From Kribbella jiaozuonensis (GTDB lineage: Bacteria; Actinomycetota; Actinomycetes; Propionibacteriales; Kribbellaceae): DNA of 64,000 bases. Shown here piece by piece: positions 34,854 to 43,630 of the stretch. The notes below the pieces were generated by a model. That model saw nothing but the letters and a program-made list of their open reading frames with translations. It ran no database searches and was not told where the DNA came from. Both the position numbers and the translations under genes were made by a program. Each line of letters starts with the position of its first letter. The stretch's first letter is position 1. The stretch covers positions 992,001 to 1,056,000 of the forward strand of contig NZ_SZPZ01000001.1 in NCBI RefSeq assembly GCF_005233875.1, written 5' to 3'.

Positions 34854-35783
34854 ATGACGGGAATTCTCGAGCCGTTGGCAGGGACCGCACCGGCGGTCTG
34901 GGAGAAGCTGGACGACCGGTTCGCCGGGATCCGCGGGGACAACAAGCTCGAGCGGCTGTGGACCGGCGGACGCTGGGTCGAGGGGCCGGTGTACTCCGCC
35001 GCGGGCCGGTACCTGCTCTGGAGCGACATCCCGAACGACCGCATCCTGCGCTGGGACGAGACGTCGTACCAGGTCTCCGTCTTCCGCCACCCGGCCGGCA
35101 ACACCAACGGCCACACCCGCGACACCGAGGGCCGGCTGATCAGCTGCGAGCACGGCAACCGGCGGGTGACCCGGACCGAGCACCACGGCGGCATCACGGT
35201 GCTTGCCCACGAGTACGACGGGAAGCGGCTGAACAGCCCGAACGACGTCGTCGTCAAGCGGGACGGATCGATCTGGTTCACGGATCCGGCGTACGGGATC
35301 GACAGCGACTACGAGGGCTACAAGGGCGAGGTCGAGACCGGCGGGTGCCACGTGTACCGCGTCGGGACGGACGGTGCGCTGACCCGCGTCGCCGACGACT
35401 TCAACCGGCCGAACGGGATCGCGTTCTCGCCCGACGAGTCGTTGCTCTACATCTCCGACTCGGAGGAGGGCACGATGCGCGTCTTCACCGTCGACGGCGA
35501 CAAGCTCTCCGGCGGCGAACTGTTCGCCGAGTGCGGCAACGGCATCTTCGACGGCTTCCGCCTCGACACCCAGGGCCGCATCTGGACCTCTGCCGCCGAC
35601 GGCGTCCACATCTACCACCCCGACGGCACCCTCCTCGGCAAACTCCTCGTCCCCGAAACCGTCAGCAACCTCACCTGGGGCGGCCCCAAACGCAACCGCC
35701 TCTTCATCACCGCGACAACTTCCGTCTACTCCCTCCTCACCACCGCCAACGGCGCCCCGGAGGCCTACGGCCCTCGGGTCTAA
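34854..35783 (+). CDS. SMP-30/gluconolactonase family hydrolase, copy 2
   Basis: A 309-residue propeller enzyme paralogous to the one at 32433-33335. Matching landmarks are GGRWVEGPVYSAAGRYLLWS, IPNDRILRWDE, KRLNSPNDVVVKRDGS, FTDPAYGIDSDYEGYKGEVE, DDFNRPNGIAFSPDES and ETVSNLTWGGPKRNRLFITA, so all four metal-site positions are conserved (Glu, Asn, Asn and Asp of YISDSEEG). It should be a lactonase. It is divergent from the binding-protein gene with about 100 bp between them. Its 3' third uses C-ending codons more strictly than the 5' part. Confidence 0.9.
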   Translation: MTGILEPLAGTAPAVWEKLDDRFAGIRGDNKLERLWTGGRWVEGPVYSAAGRYLLWSDIPNDRILRWDETSYQVSVFRHPAGNTNGHTRDTEGRLISCEHGNRRVTRTEHHGGITVLAHEYDGKRLNSPNDVVVKRDGSIWFTDPAYGIDSDYEGYKGEVETGGCHVYRVGTDGALTRVADDFNRPNGIAFSPDESLLYISDSEEGTMRVFTVDGDKLSGGELFAECGNGIFDGFRLDTQGRIWTSAADGVHIYHPDGTLLGKLLVPETVSNLTWGGPKRNRLFITATTSVYSLLTTANGAPEAYGPRV

Positions 35784-35846
35784 TTCGTTCGCCTCGGTGG
35801 TGGGCGGTGGGTCATGATGGCCTGCTGACCTGATCGAGGAGGAACT

Positions 35847-36623
35847 GTGGAGCTGGTCGGCGTGCCGGAGCATCTGCGGGTGCTTGCGGAGAGTGTCGTG
35901 GCGGAGGCGGAGAAAGATCCGCGGGTGGTTGCGGTGATCGCCGGGGGATCGGTTGCCTCGGGCACTAGTGATGAGTATTCGGATCTGGATCTTGTGATCG
36001 TGTGTACAGCGGAGGGCCAGCCGGAGCTGCTCGCCGGGGCGGAGGAGTTTGCGGGGCGGGTCGGGCCGCTGCTGGCTGCGTTCACCGGGGAGCATGTGGG
36101 TGAGCCGCGGTTGTTGATTGCGTTGTTCGGGTCGCCGTTGGCGCATGTCGATCTGAAGTTCGTGACGCCGGACGGGCTGCGGGAGCGGGTCGAGGACGGG
36201 GTGGTGCTGTGGCAGCGGGACGACACCGTCGACAGGGTTCGCAAGGAGTCCGTGGCGGAGTGGCCGCAGCCGGATGCGCAGTGGATCGAGGACCGGTTCT
36301 GGGTCTGGGCGCACTACGTCGCGGTGAAGATCGCGCGTGGTGAGCTGTTCGAGGCGATCGACGCGCTGGGGATGATCCGCGCGGCCGCGATCGCGCCGTT
36401 GGCCGGGATCGGGCGGACGACGCGGCCGGCCGGCGTACGGCGGTTGGAGACCCTTGCGCCGGAGCTCGTGCCCGCGTTGAAGGAGACCGTCGCGACCGCC
36501 GACGCTGCCGACTGCCTGCGCGCACTGAAGGCGTCCGTCGACGTGTACCGCACAGTGCGGGAGCGCGTGCAGGTGGTACGACGTACCGCAGCCGAGGAAG
36601 CCGTCGTCGACTTCCTCGGCTGA
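35847..36623 (+). CDS. Nucleotidyltransferase-domain protein (aminoglycoside adenylyltransferase-like)
   Basis: A 258-residue protein from GTG 35847 behind a strong GAGGAGGA ribosome site. The catalytic motif is VAVIAGGSVASGTSDEYSDL followed by DLV, i.e. GG/GS ... D-x-D, near residues 30-50, and a third acidic residue is probably in HVDLKFVTPD. The C-terminal half is helical, like the substrate-binding helical bundle of ANT-type enzymes and related MNT proteins. It may transfer a nucleotide to a small molecule such as an antibiotic, or to a protein; the target is unknown. It is followed after 9 bp by the convergent end of the Nramp-like gene. Confidence 0.8.
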   Translation: MELVGVPEHLRVLAESVVAEAEKDPRVVAVIAGGSVASGTSDEYSDLDLVIVCTAEGQPELLAGAEEFAGRVGPLLAAFTGEHVGEPRLLIALFGSPLAHVDLKFVTPDGLRERVEDGVVLWQRDDTVDRVRKESVAEWPQPDAQWIEDRFWVWAHYVAVKIARGELFEAIDALGMIRAAAIAPLAGIGRTTRPAGVRRLETLAPELVPALKETVATADAADCLRALKASVDVYRTVRERVQVVRRTAAEEAVVDFLG

Positions 36624-36632
36624 CGGATCCGC

Positions 36633-38069
36633 CTACAGCTTCTTGACCTGGTCGATGATCGTGAAGACGGCCAGGAAGCCGAAGGCCAGGAATGAGAAGG
36701 CGAGTACGGCGGCGCGCCAGGTGGTGATGCGGATCGCGTGCGGGAGGGCGCGCGAGTTCATCCACCAGAGCAGACCGGAGTACACGAACATCATCGTGCC
36801 GGCGGTGCAGGCCGAGATGACCAGCAGCACCAGCGGCTGGGTCAGGCCGGCCAGCAGGACGATGATGCCGAAGGCAACGAGTCCCCAGACCAGCCAGAAG
36901 TACAGCTTGGACTCGGTGATCTTCGATTCGCGCAGGTAGCGGGCCTTGATCATGTCGGACGACAGCCGCGACGTGTAGTCGACGATGCCGGCCGCCGCGG
37001 CGAACAGCGAGAACGCGCCGATCGCCCAGAACAGGTACCCGAACCAGTCGCCGACGAGCGTCTGCAGCGTCGTACCCTCGATCTTCAGGAAGCCGATGTT
37101 GTTCTTGACGTCCGGATTCCCGAACAGGGTGGCGTGGGCAAGCATCGACGTGAACACGATCGTGACCACGGTGATCGCCACGAACGTCGCGGCCTGCTCG
37201 ATGTTCGCGAACTTCCACCAGCGCCGCCAGCGGGCCAGGTTCGCGTCGTCCGGTGTGAACGTGTACCCGTTGGCGGTCGGGTCGGCCTCGGTCTCGCCCG
37301 TCACCGGCGACGTCAGCCGCGGCACGTGCGCGCCCTGGCCGAAGCCTTTGTCGCGGATCCAGTTGCTCTGGACAAGGTTCTGGCCGCCGCCCGCACCGGC
37401 GTACGCGATCGCACCCATCACCAGCGCGAACCCGAGCTCGTCGGCCGGGAACTGCGGATGCGTGACCGCGTCGCCGAGCGCGCCGTACGTCTTCGCGCGG
37501 ATCGCGAACACCAGCGCGAGGATCACCAGCAGCGCGACGGCGGCGATCTTCACCGCGATCAGTCGCTCCAGCATCACGTAGACGACCGGCGCGAACGTCA
37601 GGATCGCCCCGATCAGCAGCAGCATCCCGATCGCGATCCAGCGTGGGTCACCGGCGCCGAAAAGATACGTCAGCATCGAAGCCGAGCTGGTCGCCCATCC
37701 GGGCCAGAGGTTCGCGAAGTACGTCATGATCGCGAAGAACAGGCCCCAGTGCTTCCCGTACCGGTTGAAGCCGGTCAACGCTGTCTCACCAGTTGCCAGC
37801 GTGTACCGCTCGATCTCCATGTTCAGGAACCACTGGATCACCACGCCGACGACGGCGCCCCAGAGGAACACCAGGCCGACCTGGCTGGAGATGTACGGCC
37901 AGAGGATGAACTCACCCGAGGCCAGTCCCACGCCGGCGCCGACCATGCCGGGGCCGATGATCTTCCAGGTCTTCGTGGGCGGCTCGGGAAGGTCGCGAAC
38001 TTGCGGTGCGGGCAGATTCTTGGTCGGTAGTGCGAATCGTCCGTGGTCAGTCGATGTGGTGTCTGCCAT
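36633..38069 (-). CDS. Nramp-related divalent metal transporter lacking the usual metal-site motifs
   Basis: A 478-residue membrane protein with about 11 helices in a LeuT-type arrangement. It is Nramp-like in overall pattern (IIGPGMVGAGVGLASGEFIL at helix 1; IEQAATFVAITVVTIVF further on), but the canonical DPGN of helix 1 is replaced by a glycine-rich GAGVGLASGE and the MPH motif of helix 6 by AYAGAGGGQNLVQ. In true Nramp proteins those residues bind Mn or Fe. A different ion or an organic substrate is therefore possible. ATG 38069 is the only good start before the N-terminal soluble segment. It is divergent from the LuxR-type regulator across 93 bp. Confidence 0.78.
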   Translation of the reverse strand: MADTTSTDHGRFALPTKNLPAPQVRDLPEPPTKTWKIIGPGMVGAGVGLASGEFILWPYISSQVGLVFLWGAVVGVVIQWFLNMEIERYTLATGETALTGFNRYGKHWGLFFAIMTYFANLWPGWATSSASMLTYLFGAGDPRWIAIGMLLLIGAILTFAPVVYVMLERLIAVKIAAVALLVILALVFAIRAKTYGALGDAVTHPQFPADELGFALVMGAIAYAGAGGGQNLVQSNWIRDKGFGQGAHVPRLTSPVTGETEADPTANGYTFTPDDANLARWRRWWKFANIEQAATFVAITVVTIVFTSMLAHATLFGNPDVKNNIGFLKIEGTTLQTLVGDWFGYLFWAIGAFSLFAAAAGIVDYTSRLSSDMIKARYLRESKITESKLYFWLVWGLVAFGIIVLLAGLTQPLVLLVISACTAGTMMFVYSGLLWWMNSRALPHAIRITTWRAAVLAFSFLAFGFLAVFTIIDQVKKL

Positions 38070-38162
38070 CAGGCTCCTCACTCTCCTCGACCCCTGCCTC
38101 GGAGGGTAACGAATACTGTCGACAACGGCGACCCGACACAGCCGGATGGCAGACTGACCGGC

Positions 38163-41100
38163 ATGGGTGGGGTGACTGTTCTGACCGCGTCGTACGCCGG
38201 TGCCGCCAGCGCGCCCGCCTACGCACGCCTGGCCGGGCTGGCCGCAGAGCTGCCGGGGGAGCTGCTGGTACGACGCGACGCCGGCTGGCCCGTTCTCGTG
38301 TACGACGACGTCGCGGAGGCAATCGCTGCCGCCGCTGACCTGCGCGAGGCGGCGTCGTTGGTGCCAGCGGGGGAGCTGCTCCGGATCGCCCTGCACGCTG
38401 CGCCAACCGTGGCTCCGGCCGTCCGGCACGCCGAGCAGTTGCTGGCGATCGCCAATCCCGGGCAGACGTTGCTCACGGCAACAACAGTCGCCGGTCTCGC
38501 AGACGCCTTCACCGATCTCGGCGTACACCGCCTGCGTGACCTCGGTTCGGCCGAGCGGATCCTCGAGCTGACCGCGACGACCGAGCCGTTGCGCTCGCTC
38601 GACCAGGTACCGAACAACCTTCCGGTGATGTTCACCAGCTTCGTCGGCCGGCAGACCCAGGTAGCAGCCCTCCGCACGCAACTCTCCGGCAACCGACTCG
38701 TCACGCTGACCGGCCCAGGTGGCAGCGGCAAGACGCGACTCGCGGCGCAGACCGCAGCACAGTTGGCCGAGCGCTGGCCGGACGGCGTCTGGTGGGTCGA
38801 CCTGTCCGCGCTCACCGACGCCGGACAGATCCCGGAGGCCGTCGCGGCGGCGATCGGTCTGCTGGTTGAGTCCGGCGACCGGCTGCTGCTCGGTCAGTTG
38901 CGGACCAAGCGAGCGCTGATCTGCTTGGACAACTGCGAGCACATCATCGACGGGGTGGCGGACTTCGTCCTCGCGCTCCACACCGGCTGCCCGGAGATCT
39001 CCGTACTGGCGACGAGCCGTGAGCCGCTGGATCTGGCGGGAGAAGCAGTCTGGCGCGTGCCCGCGCTGGCTCCGGACGAAGCGCGGGCGTTGTTCGTCGA
39101 GCGGGCCGGCACGGAGTTTCCTGAGTCGGAGCAGGCAATACGTTCCATCTGCCTCCGGCTCGACGGCATCCCGTTGGCGTTGGAACTGGCGGCCGCTCGA
39201 GTCCGCACTCTCACACCCGAGCAGATCGAAGCGGGTCTGAGTGACCGGTTCGGGCTGCTGACGAAGAACGTTCGTGGGGTTGCGGCGCGGCAGCAGACTC
39301 TCGCCGCGTCGATCGGGTGGAGCTACGAGTTGCTCTCGCCTGAAGAGCGGGAGGTGTTCCAGCGGCTGGCGGTCTTCGCGGGTGGCTTCACGTTGGACGC
39401 AGCGGCCGCGGTGTGCGACGTCGTACTCGAGGATTTTGCGCGGCTTGTCGACAAATCGCTCGTGGTGGCGGAGGGCGGGCGGTACCGCCTGCTGGAGACG
39501 ATCCGCGAGTACGCCGCCGCGCGCCTCGCCGAGGCCGGCGAGACGGACCGGACCCGGTCACGTCACCTTGACCACTATCTGACCGTCGCGGAGACCGCCG
39601 AACCCTTGCTGGACGTAGATCGCGAGGCTTGGCGGGCGCGGATCGAGCCCGATCGGGAGAACTATCGGGCCGCCCTCGAGTACGGCTTGCATGCGGACGA
39701 TCCGGAACGCGGCCGTCGACTGGCCGCGGCCCTGCGCTGGTTGTGGAATCTGCAGGCGACGGGCAATGAGGGCATCGGCTACCTGCGCCGCGCGATCGAG
39801 CGCGCGCCGGACGACCGGTCGTTGCTCCAGGCCCGTTTGCTGTACGGGTATGCGACGGTCGCCGACACTGTCGATCCGTTCGGGTACGACGCGGCGGGTC
39901 GCGGGCTCGCGCTCGCCACCGAGCTGGGAGACGATCGGCTGCGATCGCTTTTCCTTGCGCTGGTGGCGGTCGGCGAGTTCTTCACAGACTTCCAGAAGGC
40001 GTGGGATCTGACCGCCGAGGGAGTGCGGCTGGCAGGGGACAACGAGCCGGCGCGGAACGCGAACATCGCCTTGCAGTGCGTCCTGCTGTCCTTGTGGGAC
40101 CGGCACGACGAACTGCGGCCGCTGCTGGAGCGCGCCGTCGACGGTCTGATCAGCAGCGGCGAACGCGGGATCGCGACGACCGTGCTGACAGTGTGGGCGG
40201 AGAGCCTGATGTCGACCGGCGAGCCTTCGAAGGCCGTCGAGGTCGCGGAGCGCGCCCTCGCTGCCGCTGAACCGCTCGGCGACTTCCACCGGGTCGGGGC
40301 CGCGCGTGGACAGTTGGCGACGCTGCTCGTGCGGACCGGTCGGCTCAACGAAGCGCGTGAGCTGATGCGGCCGTTGCTCGAACTGGCCGAGACCGCGGGC
40401 GCCGTCGTATCGAACCTCGGGCAGGTGATGGGGCTGATCTCCTACTGGAGCGGGGAGTACGACGCTGCGGTTGAGTGGGTCGCCCGCGAGACCGCGGCCG
40501 ACGGTCCGCTGGCGGAGACGTTCGTACCCGCCATGCTGTTGCCGAGTGTTGCGGCTGCGATGCGTGCCGGCGGTCGGGATCCGGGCGAGGTGCTCGAACG
40601 TGCCGTCGTCCTGGCCCGCCGCTACAACCTGCCGCGGATCCTCGCCGATGCGCTCGACCAGCTCGGCCGCATCGCGATGGTTGCGCAGCCGGACAAGGCG
40701 GCCGACCTGCTGCACCAGGCGTTGACGATTCGGGTCGACCACGGGCTGCGTACGTACGTCATCGACAGCCTGGAATCCCTTGCCCTGCTGGCAAACCACA
40801 CCAACCGCCCCGCCGATGCCGCGCGCCTGGCCGCCGCCGCGGCCGCCGCCCGTACGGACCTCGGCCTGGCCACGCCACCGGACCACCCGGACCTGCCGAC
40901 CTCGGATGAGCCGCCGCTGCCATTGGACGAGGCCGTCGCCTACGCCCGCCGTACCCGCGGAGCCCGCGGCCGCCCGTCCTCCGGCTGGGCCAGCCTCACG
41001 CCCACCGAACAACAGGTCGTCGACCTCGCCGTCGAAGGCCTCAGCAACCCCGAGATCGGCGAACGGCTCTTCATGAGCCGCGGCACGGTCAAGACTCACC

Positions 41101-41168
41101 TGGCCCACGTGTACGCCAAACTCGGCGTCGCCAACCGAACCGAACTGGCGTCCCTCAAGAAGACCTGA
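38163..41168 (+). CDS. Large LuxR-family regulator: degenerate cyclase-like, NB-ARC-type ATPase, TPR and HTH domains
   Basis: A 1001-residue regulator. Residues 1-140 resemble a nucleotide cyclase domain (LRIALHAAPTVAPAVRHAEQ, IANPGQTLLTATTVAGL, LGVHRLRDLGSAERILEL) but lack the metal- and substrate-binding Asp/Lys residues. Residues about 160-430 form an STAND-type ATPase: FVGRQTQVAALRTQL, P-loop GPGGSGKT near residue 184, LICLDNCEHI (Walker B) and GIPLALELAAARVR. Helical repeats follow to about residue 900. The C-terminal LuxR-type helix-turn-helix is LTPTEQQVVDLAVEGLSNPE and IGERLFMSRGTVKTHL. Its ligand and targets are unknown. Its end overlaps the convergent DUF1905 gene by 14 bp. Confidence 0.9.
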   Translation: MGGVTVLTASYAGAASAPAYARLAGLAAELPGELLVRRDAGWPVLVYDDVAEAIAAAADLREAASLVPAGELLRIALHAAPTVAPAVRHAEQLLAIANPGQTLLTATTVAGLADAFTDLGVHRLRDLGSAERILELTATTEPLRSLDQVPNNLPVMFTSFVGRQTQVAALRTQLSGNRLVTLTGPGGSGKTRLAAQTAAQLAERWPDGVWWVDLSALTDAGQIPEAVAAAIGLLVESGDRLLLGQLRTKRALICLDNCEHIIDGVADFVLALHTGCPEISVLATSREPLDLAGEAVWRVPALAPDEARALFVERAGTEFPESEQAIRSICLRLDGIPLALELAAARVRTLTPEQIEAGLSDRFGLLTKNVRGVAARQQTLAASIGWSYELLSPEEREVFQRLAVFAGGFTLDAAAAVCDVVLEDFARLVDKSLVVAEGGRYRLLETIREYAAARLAEAGETDRTRSRHLDHYLTVAETAEPLLDVDREAWRARIEPDRENYRAALEYGLHADDPERGRRLAAALRWLWNLQATGNEGIGYLRRAIERAPDDRSLLQARLLYGYATVADTVDPFGYDAAGRGLALATELGDDRLRSLFLALVAVGEFFTDFQKAWDLTAEGVRLAGDNEPARNANIALQCVLLSLWDRHDELRPLLERAVDGLISSGERGIATTVLTVWAESLMSTGEPSKAVEVAERALAAAEPLGDFHRVGAARGQLATLLVRTGRLNEARELMRPLLELAETAGAVVSNLGQVMGLISYWSGEYDAAVEWVARETAADGPLAETFVPAMLLPSVAAAMRAGGRDPGEVLERAVVLARRYNLPRILADALDQLGRIAMVAQPDKAADLLHQALTIRVDHGLRTYVIDSLESLALLANHTNRPADAARLAAAAAAARTDLGLATPPDHPDLPTSDEPPLPLDEAVAYARRTRGARGRPSSGWASLTPTEQQVVDLAVEGLSNPEIGERLFMSRGTVKTHLAHVYAKLGVANRTELASLKKT

Positions 41169-41595
41169 GCATCTCCAACGCCTTGCCGATCCGCCGCTGA
41201 CGGGTCTCCGGCTTCTTGGCGTCGTTGATCGCCTGCACATGCTCCCGCCGATGACTGTAGGCAAGCTTGTCGAACGCCTCCCGCAAACCCGCCTCCGTCA
41301 GCGCCGCCGCAAGGTCATCCGGCACGTCAACAGTCCGCTCAGCCGTATCCCGCTCCACCGTCACGGTCACCGCGTCGCCGTCCCCCTTACCCAACTCACT
41401 CCGGATCCCCTTGAGAATCCCGAGCGCCATGCACCCACCCATGGAGGCAATCGACCCGCGATACTCCACCCCGTCAAACGTCGCCTGCACGGGAATCCGC
41501 CCACCCCCACCCAGCGCCGCAACCACCTCGCCCGGCACCTCAACCCACGCCCCACCCCCGTCGTTGACCAGGATCGTCCCCTCAAAGGTCTCCAT
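41155..41595 (-). CDS. DUF1905/YdeI-like protein
   Basis: A 146-residue protein. The first about 95 residues are a DUF1905 beta domain (METFEGTILVNDGGGAWVEV, IPVQATFDGVEYRGSIASMG, VTVTVERDTAERTVDVPDDL) and the C-terminal part is the YdeI/OmpD-associated helical segment (FDKLAYSHRREHVQAINDAK, KPETRQRRIGKALEML). Members were linked to bacteriocin protection in enteric bacteria; the molecular role is not established. It follows the DUF222/HNH gene after 9 bp in the same direction and could be read from that gene's promoter. Confidence 0.85.
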   Translation of the reverse strand: METFEGTILVNDGGGAWVEVPGEVVAALGGGGRIPVQATFDGVEYRGSIASMGGCMALGILKGIRSELGKGDGDAVTVTVERDTAERTVDVPDDLAAALTEAGLREAFDKLAYSHRREHVQAINDAKKPETRQRRIGKALEMLRSS

Positions 41596-41604
41596 ACCGC
41601 CACG

Positions 41605-43422
41605 TTACAAAGCGCGCTTGACGGGGTCGACCCGGTGTGTGCCGGTGGGGTTGACCCGGAAGGTGAAGCCGTGGGGTGTGGTCCATTCCAGAGTTTTGGT
41701 GTCGACGCGGCGGACGTTCCAGCCTGGGGCGTGGGTTTTGACCCGGTGGGCGTAGCGGCTGAGCGGGGCGAGGTTGCGTGTGCTGGTTTGGCCGGCTGGG
41801 CCGTACGGGTCGTAGGGCTGGATGTGGTCGAGGTCGATGGCGCGATGGGTTTCGCGGGTGCCGTAGGGGAACAGTTCGACGGGGTAGGTGAGTCGGACGT
41901 GTTCGCGGATCCGGGTGGGGATCTCGTAGGCGTCGGCGCTGACGGAGTCGTTGAGGTCGATCACGGGTTTGACGACGTATGGCTCGTGGCCGACGAGCTC
42001 GGTGAGTTGGTCGGCGAGCAGCGGGCCGATTCCCTCGGCGCGCAGCACACCGTTGCCGGTGGCGAGGGTGTGGTCGGTCAGGTGGACGAAGATCTCGGTG
42101 TGCCCGGGACGCACCTGTCCTGCCGAGGTCGTGGGGTTGGTGTAGGCCGCCTGTTTGATCTCGGCCAGGCGAGCGTCGAGTGCCCGTTGGGCCGCGAGGT
42201 CCATCGGGAGCCCTGGATCGGGTTGTGTCCGTGGACCAGGTACGTAGCTCATGGCCCGACTGTCGAAGGGGTCAGCCGGCAGATCGGGTTCAGGTGGCTC
42301 GGAGCTGTGAAGGAAGGGGTCGTCGGGCGGCTCGAGTGGATCGCCTGACGGAGAAGTCTCGCTGTGGTCCGATCCGTCACTGGTCCCGTCGCTGGCGCTG
42401 GCGCCGGCCGTCCCGTTGAGGGAGTCACCGACGGCTCCATGAGCGGCTCCACGGCCGGACGCCTCATCCACCCGCAGTAGGCGATGGGCGGGGCCGCAGT
42501 CGTCGGTCGGGTTGGCCTCGTTTGTGTTCGGGGTGTCGTGTTGCGGGGTTGGCGGGCGCGTCGCAGTACCGCGTCGGTCGGTGGTCGGAGAGGAAACCGC
42601 CACCTCACCTGGGACGGTGGCATCTGTCGGGCGTGCGGGGGCTGGGTGGTTGCGGGCTTGGGTCAGGAGTTCTTGGGTGTAGCGGGGGTCGGCGATGATG
42701 CCGATGGCGTCGGCGCGGCGGTGTTGGAGGTGGCGGGTGTCGCCGAAGGTCTGGAGGGCGTCGGCGATCGCGGCGATGGTCGCGTCGTGCCGGATTACTG
42801 CGGCGGCGGGAGCCTTGGCGAACAGGGTTTTGTTGCCGTGGTCGTCGCTGCGGCCGACGAAGACGCCGCGCTCGTCTGCTGCCTCGGCGGCTTCGGCGCG
42901 GGCCAGTTCGGGATCGGCGTGGCGTTTGGCGGCACGGATGATCTTCTCCAGCCGGTACGGCGTGATCGAGTCGATCAGCGGCGCGATGCGTTGGTCGACG
43001 TACGTGGCGGCTTCCTCGGAGAGTTTCACGCACGCGGACGCGAGCTGGCGCGCCTTCCACGGGGTGGCGTCACCGGCCAATACGCGTGCCCAGGTGAACG
43101 GGAACCGGTGCCGTAGCGCCAACGCCTCACCGATGAACCGCGCGGCCACCATCGGCGAGATCCCGAGCACGACCCCGAACTCGGCGACCGCGAACTCCGC
43201 GATCTCCGGGCAGCCTTCACCACCCAGCACCACGGCCCGCTCCCGCCCGTCACAGGACCGGCGACCAGGCCGGACGCCACAGGTGGACGGGTGGAACCTG
43301 TCGGCATAGATCTGCGCATGCTCCAGCAGCCGCGCGTCGGCCCGGTTCGCCGCCAAACGATGCTCAACGGCCGACTCCAACAGGTCGGCCGTCGCGAGCT
43401 CACTCAGATCAGTGTCGAACAT
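41605..43422 (-). CDS. DUF222 / HNH endonuclease (13E12-repeat type)
   Basis: A 605-residue protein. The N-terminal DUF222 region (about 1-230) has FAVAEFGVVLGISPMVAARF and LAGDATPWKARQLASACVKL. Residues about 265-400 are a low-complexity Pro/Asp/Ser/Thr linker. The C-terminal HNH domain contains YGTRETHRAIDLDHIQPYDP, where the DLDHIQP segment carries the catalytic His, then TSTRNLAPLSRYAHRVKTHA with the Asn and His. These proteins occur in many copies in actinobacteria and related mycobacterial 13E12 genes belong to the LexA regulon. A TTGCCG-N17-TAGAAT promoter and a LexA-type box overlap ATG 43422, so the transcript should begin at or next to the start codon. Confidence 0.88.
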   Translation of the reverse strand: MFDTDLSELATADLLESAVEHRLAANRADARLLEHAQIYADRFHPSTCGVRPGRRSCDGRERAVVLGGEGCPEIAEFAVAEFGVVLGISPMVAARFIGEALALRHRFPFTWARVLAGDATPWKARQLASACVKLSEEAATYVDQRIAPLIDSITPYRLEKIIRAAKRHADPELARAEAAEAADERGVFVGRSDDHGNKTLFAKAPAAAVIRHDATIAAIADALQTFGDTRHLQHRRADAIGIIADPRYTQELLTQARNHPAPARPTDATVPGEVAVSSPTTDRRGTATRPPTPQHDTPNTNEANPTDDCGPAHRLLRVDEASGRGAAHGAVGDSLNGTAGASASDGTSDGSDHSETSPSGDPLEPPDDPFLHSSEPPEPDLPADPFDSRAMSYVPGPRTQPDPGLPMDLAAQRALDARLAEIKQAAYTNPTTSAGQVRPGHTEIFVHLTDHTLATGNGVLRAEGIGPLLADQLTELVGHEPYVVKPVIDLNDSVSADAYEIPTRIREHVRLTYPVELFPYGTRETHRAIDLDHIQPYDPYGPAGQTSTRNLAPLSRYAHRVKTHAPGWNVRRVDTKTLEWTTPHGFTFRVNPTGTHRVDPVKRAL

Positions 43423-43430
43423 GTGTTCGA
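43415..43430. promoter_or_regulatory. LexA (SOS) box on the HNH gene start
   Basis: TCGAACATGTGTTCGA on the plus strand, a match to the mycobacterial/actinobacterial LexA consensus TCGAAC-N4-GTTCGA. It overlaps the last base of the -10 hexamer, the predicted transcription start and the ATG of the DUF222/HNH gene, an ideal repression position. The match is read directly; DNA-damage control is inferred from the consensus and the known regulation of 13E12-type genes. Confidence 0.8.
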
Positions 43431-43458
43431 TTCTATCTGCGAGATCCAGAGTCGGCAA
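43430..43458 (-). promoter_or_regulatory. Sigma-70-type promoter of the DUF222/HNH gene
   Basis: On the minus strand TTGCCG (43458-43453), a 17-base spacer and TAGAAT (43435-43430). Seven bases separate the -10 hexamer from the A of ATG 43422, so initiation there would give a leaderless messenger; no Shine-Dalgarno sequence is present before the ATG. Confidence 0.65.
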
Positions 43459-43630
43459 ATCGATGATGCTCGAAAGCCCTTATTTGTAAGACGAACGCGG
43501 CATCGCGATCACAGGCGACGAGTATCAATGACCGCATGTCGGATTGACCCGACGCGGCGCGGGCCTGGAGCGTCGGAGAGCAGGTGTAGCACCTTCTAGT
43601 CGCGTGCGATGTACCGGGCGGGGGTTTGAC

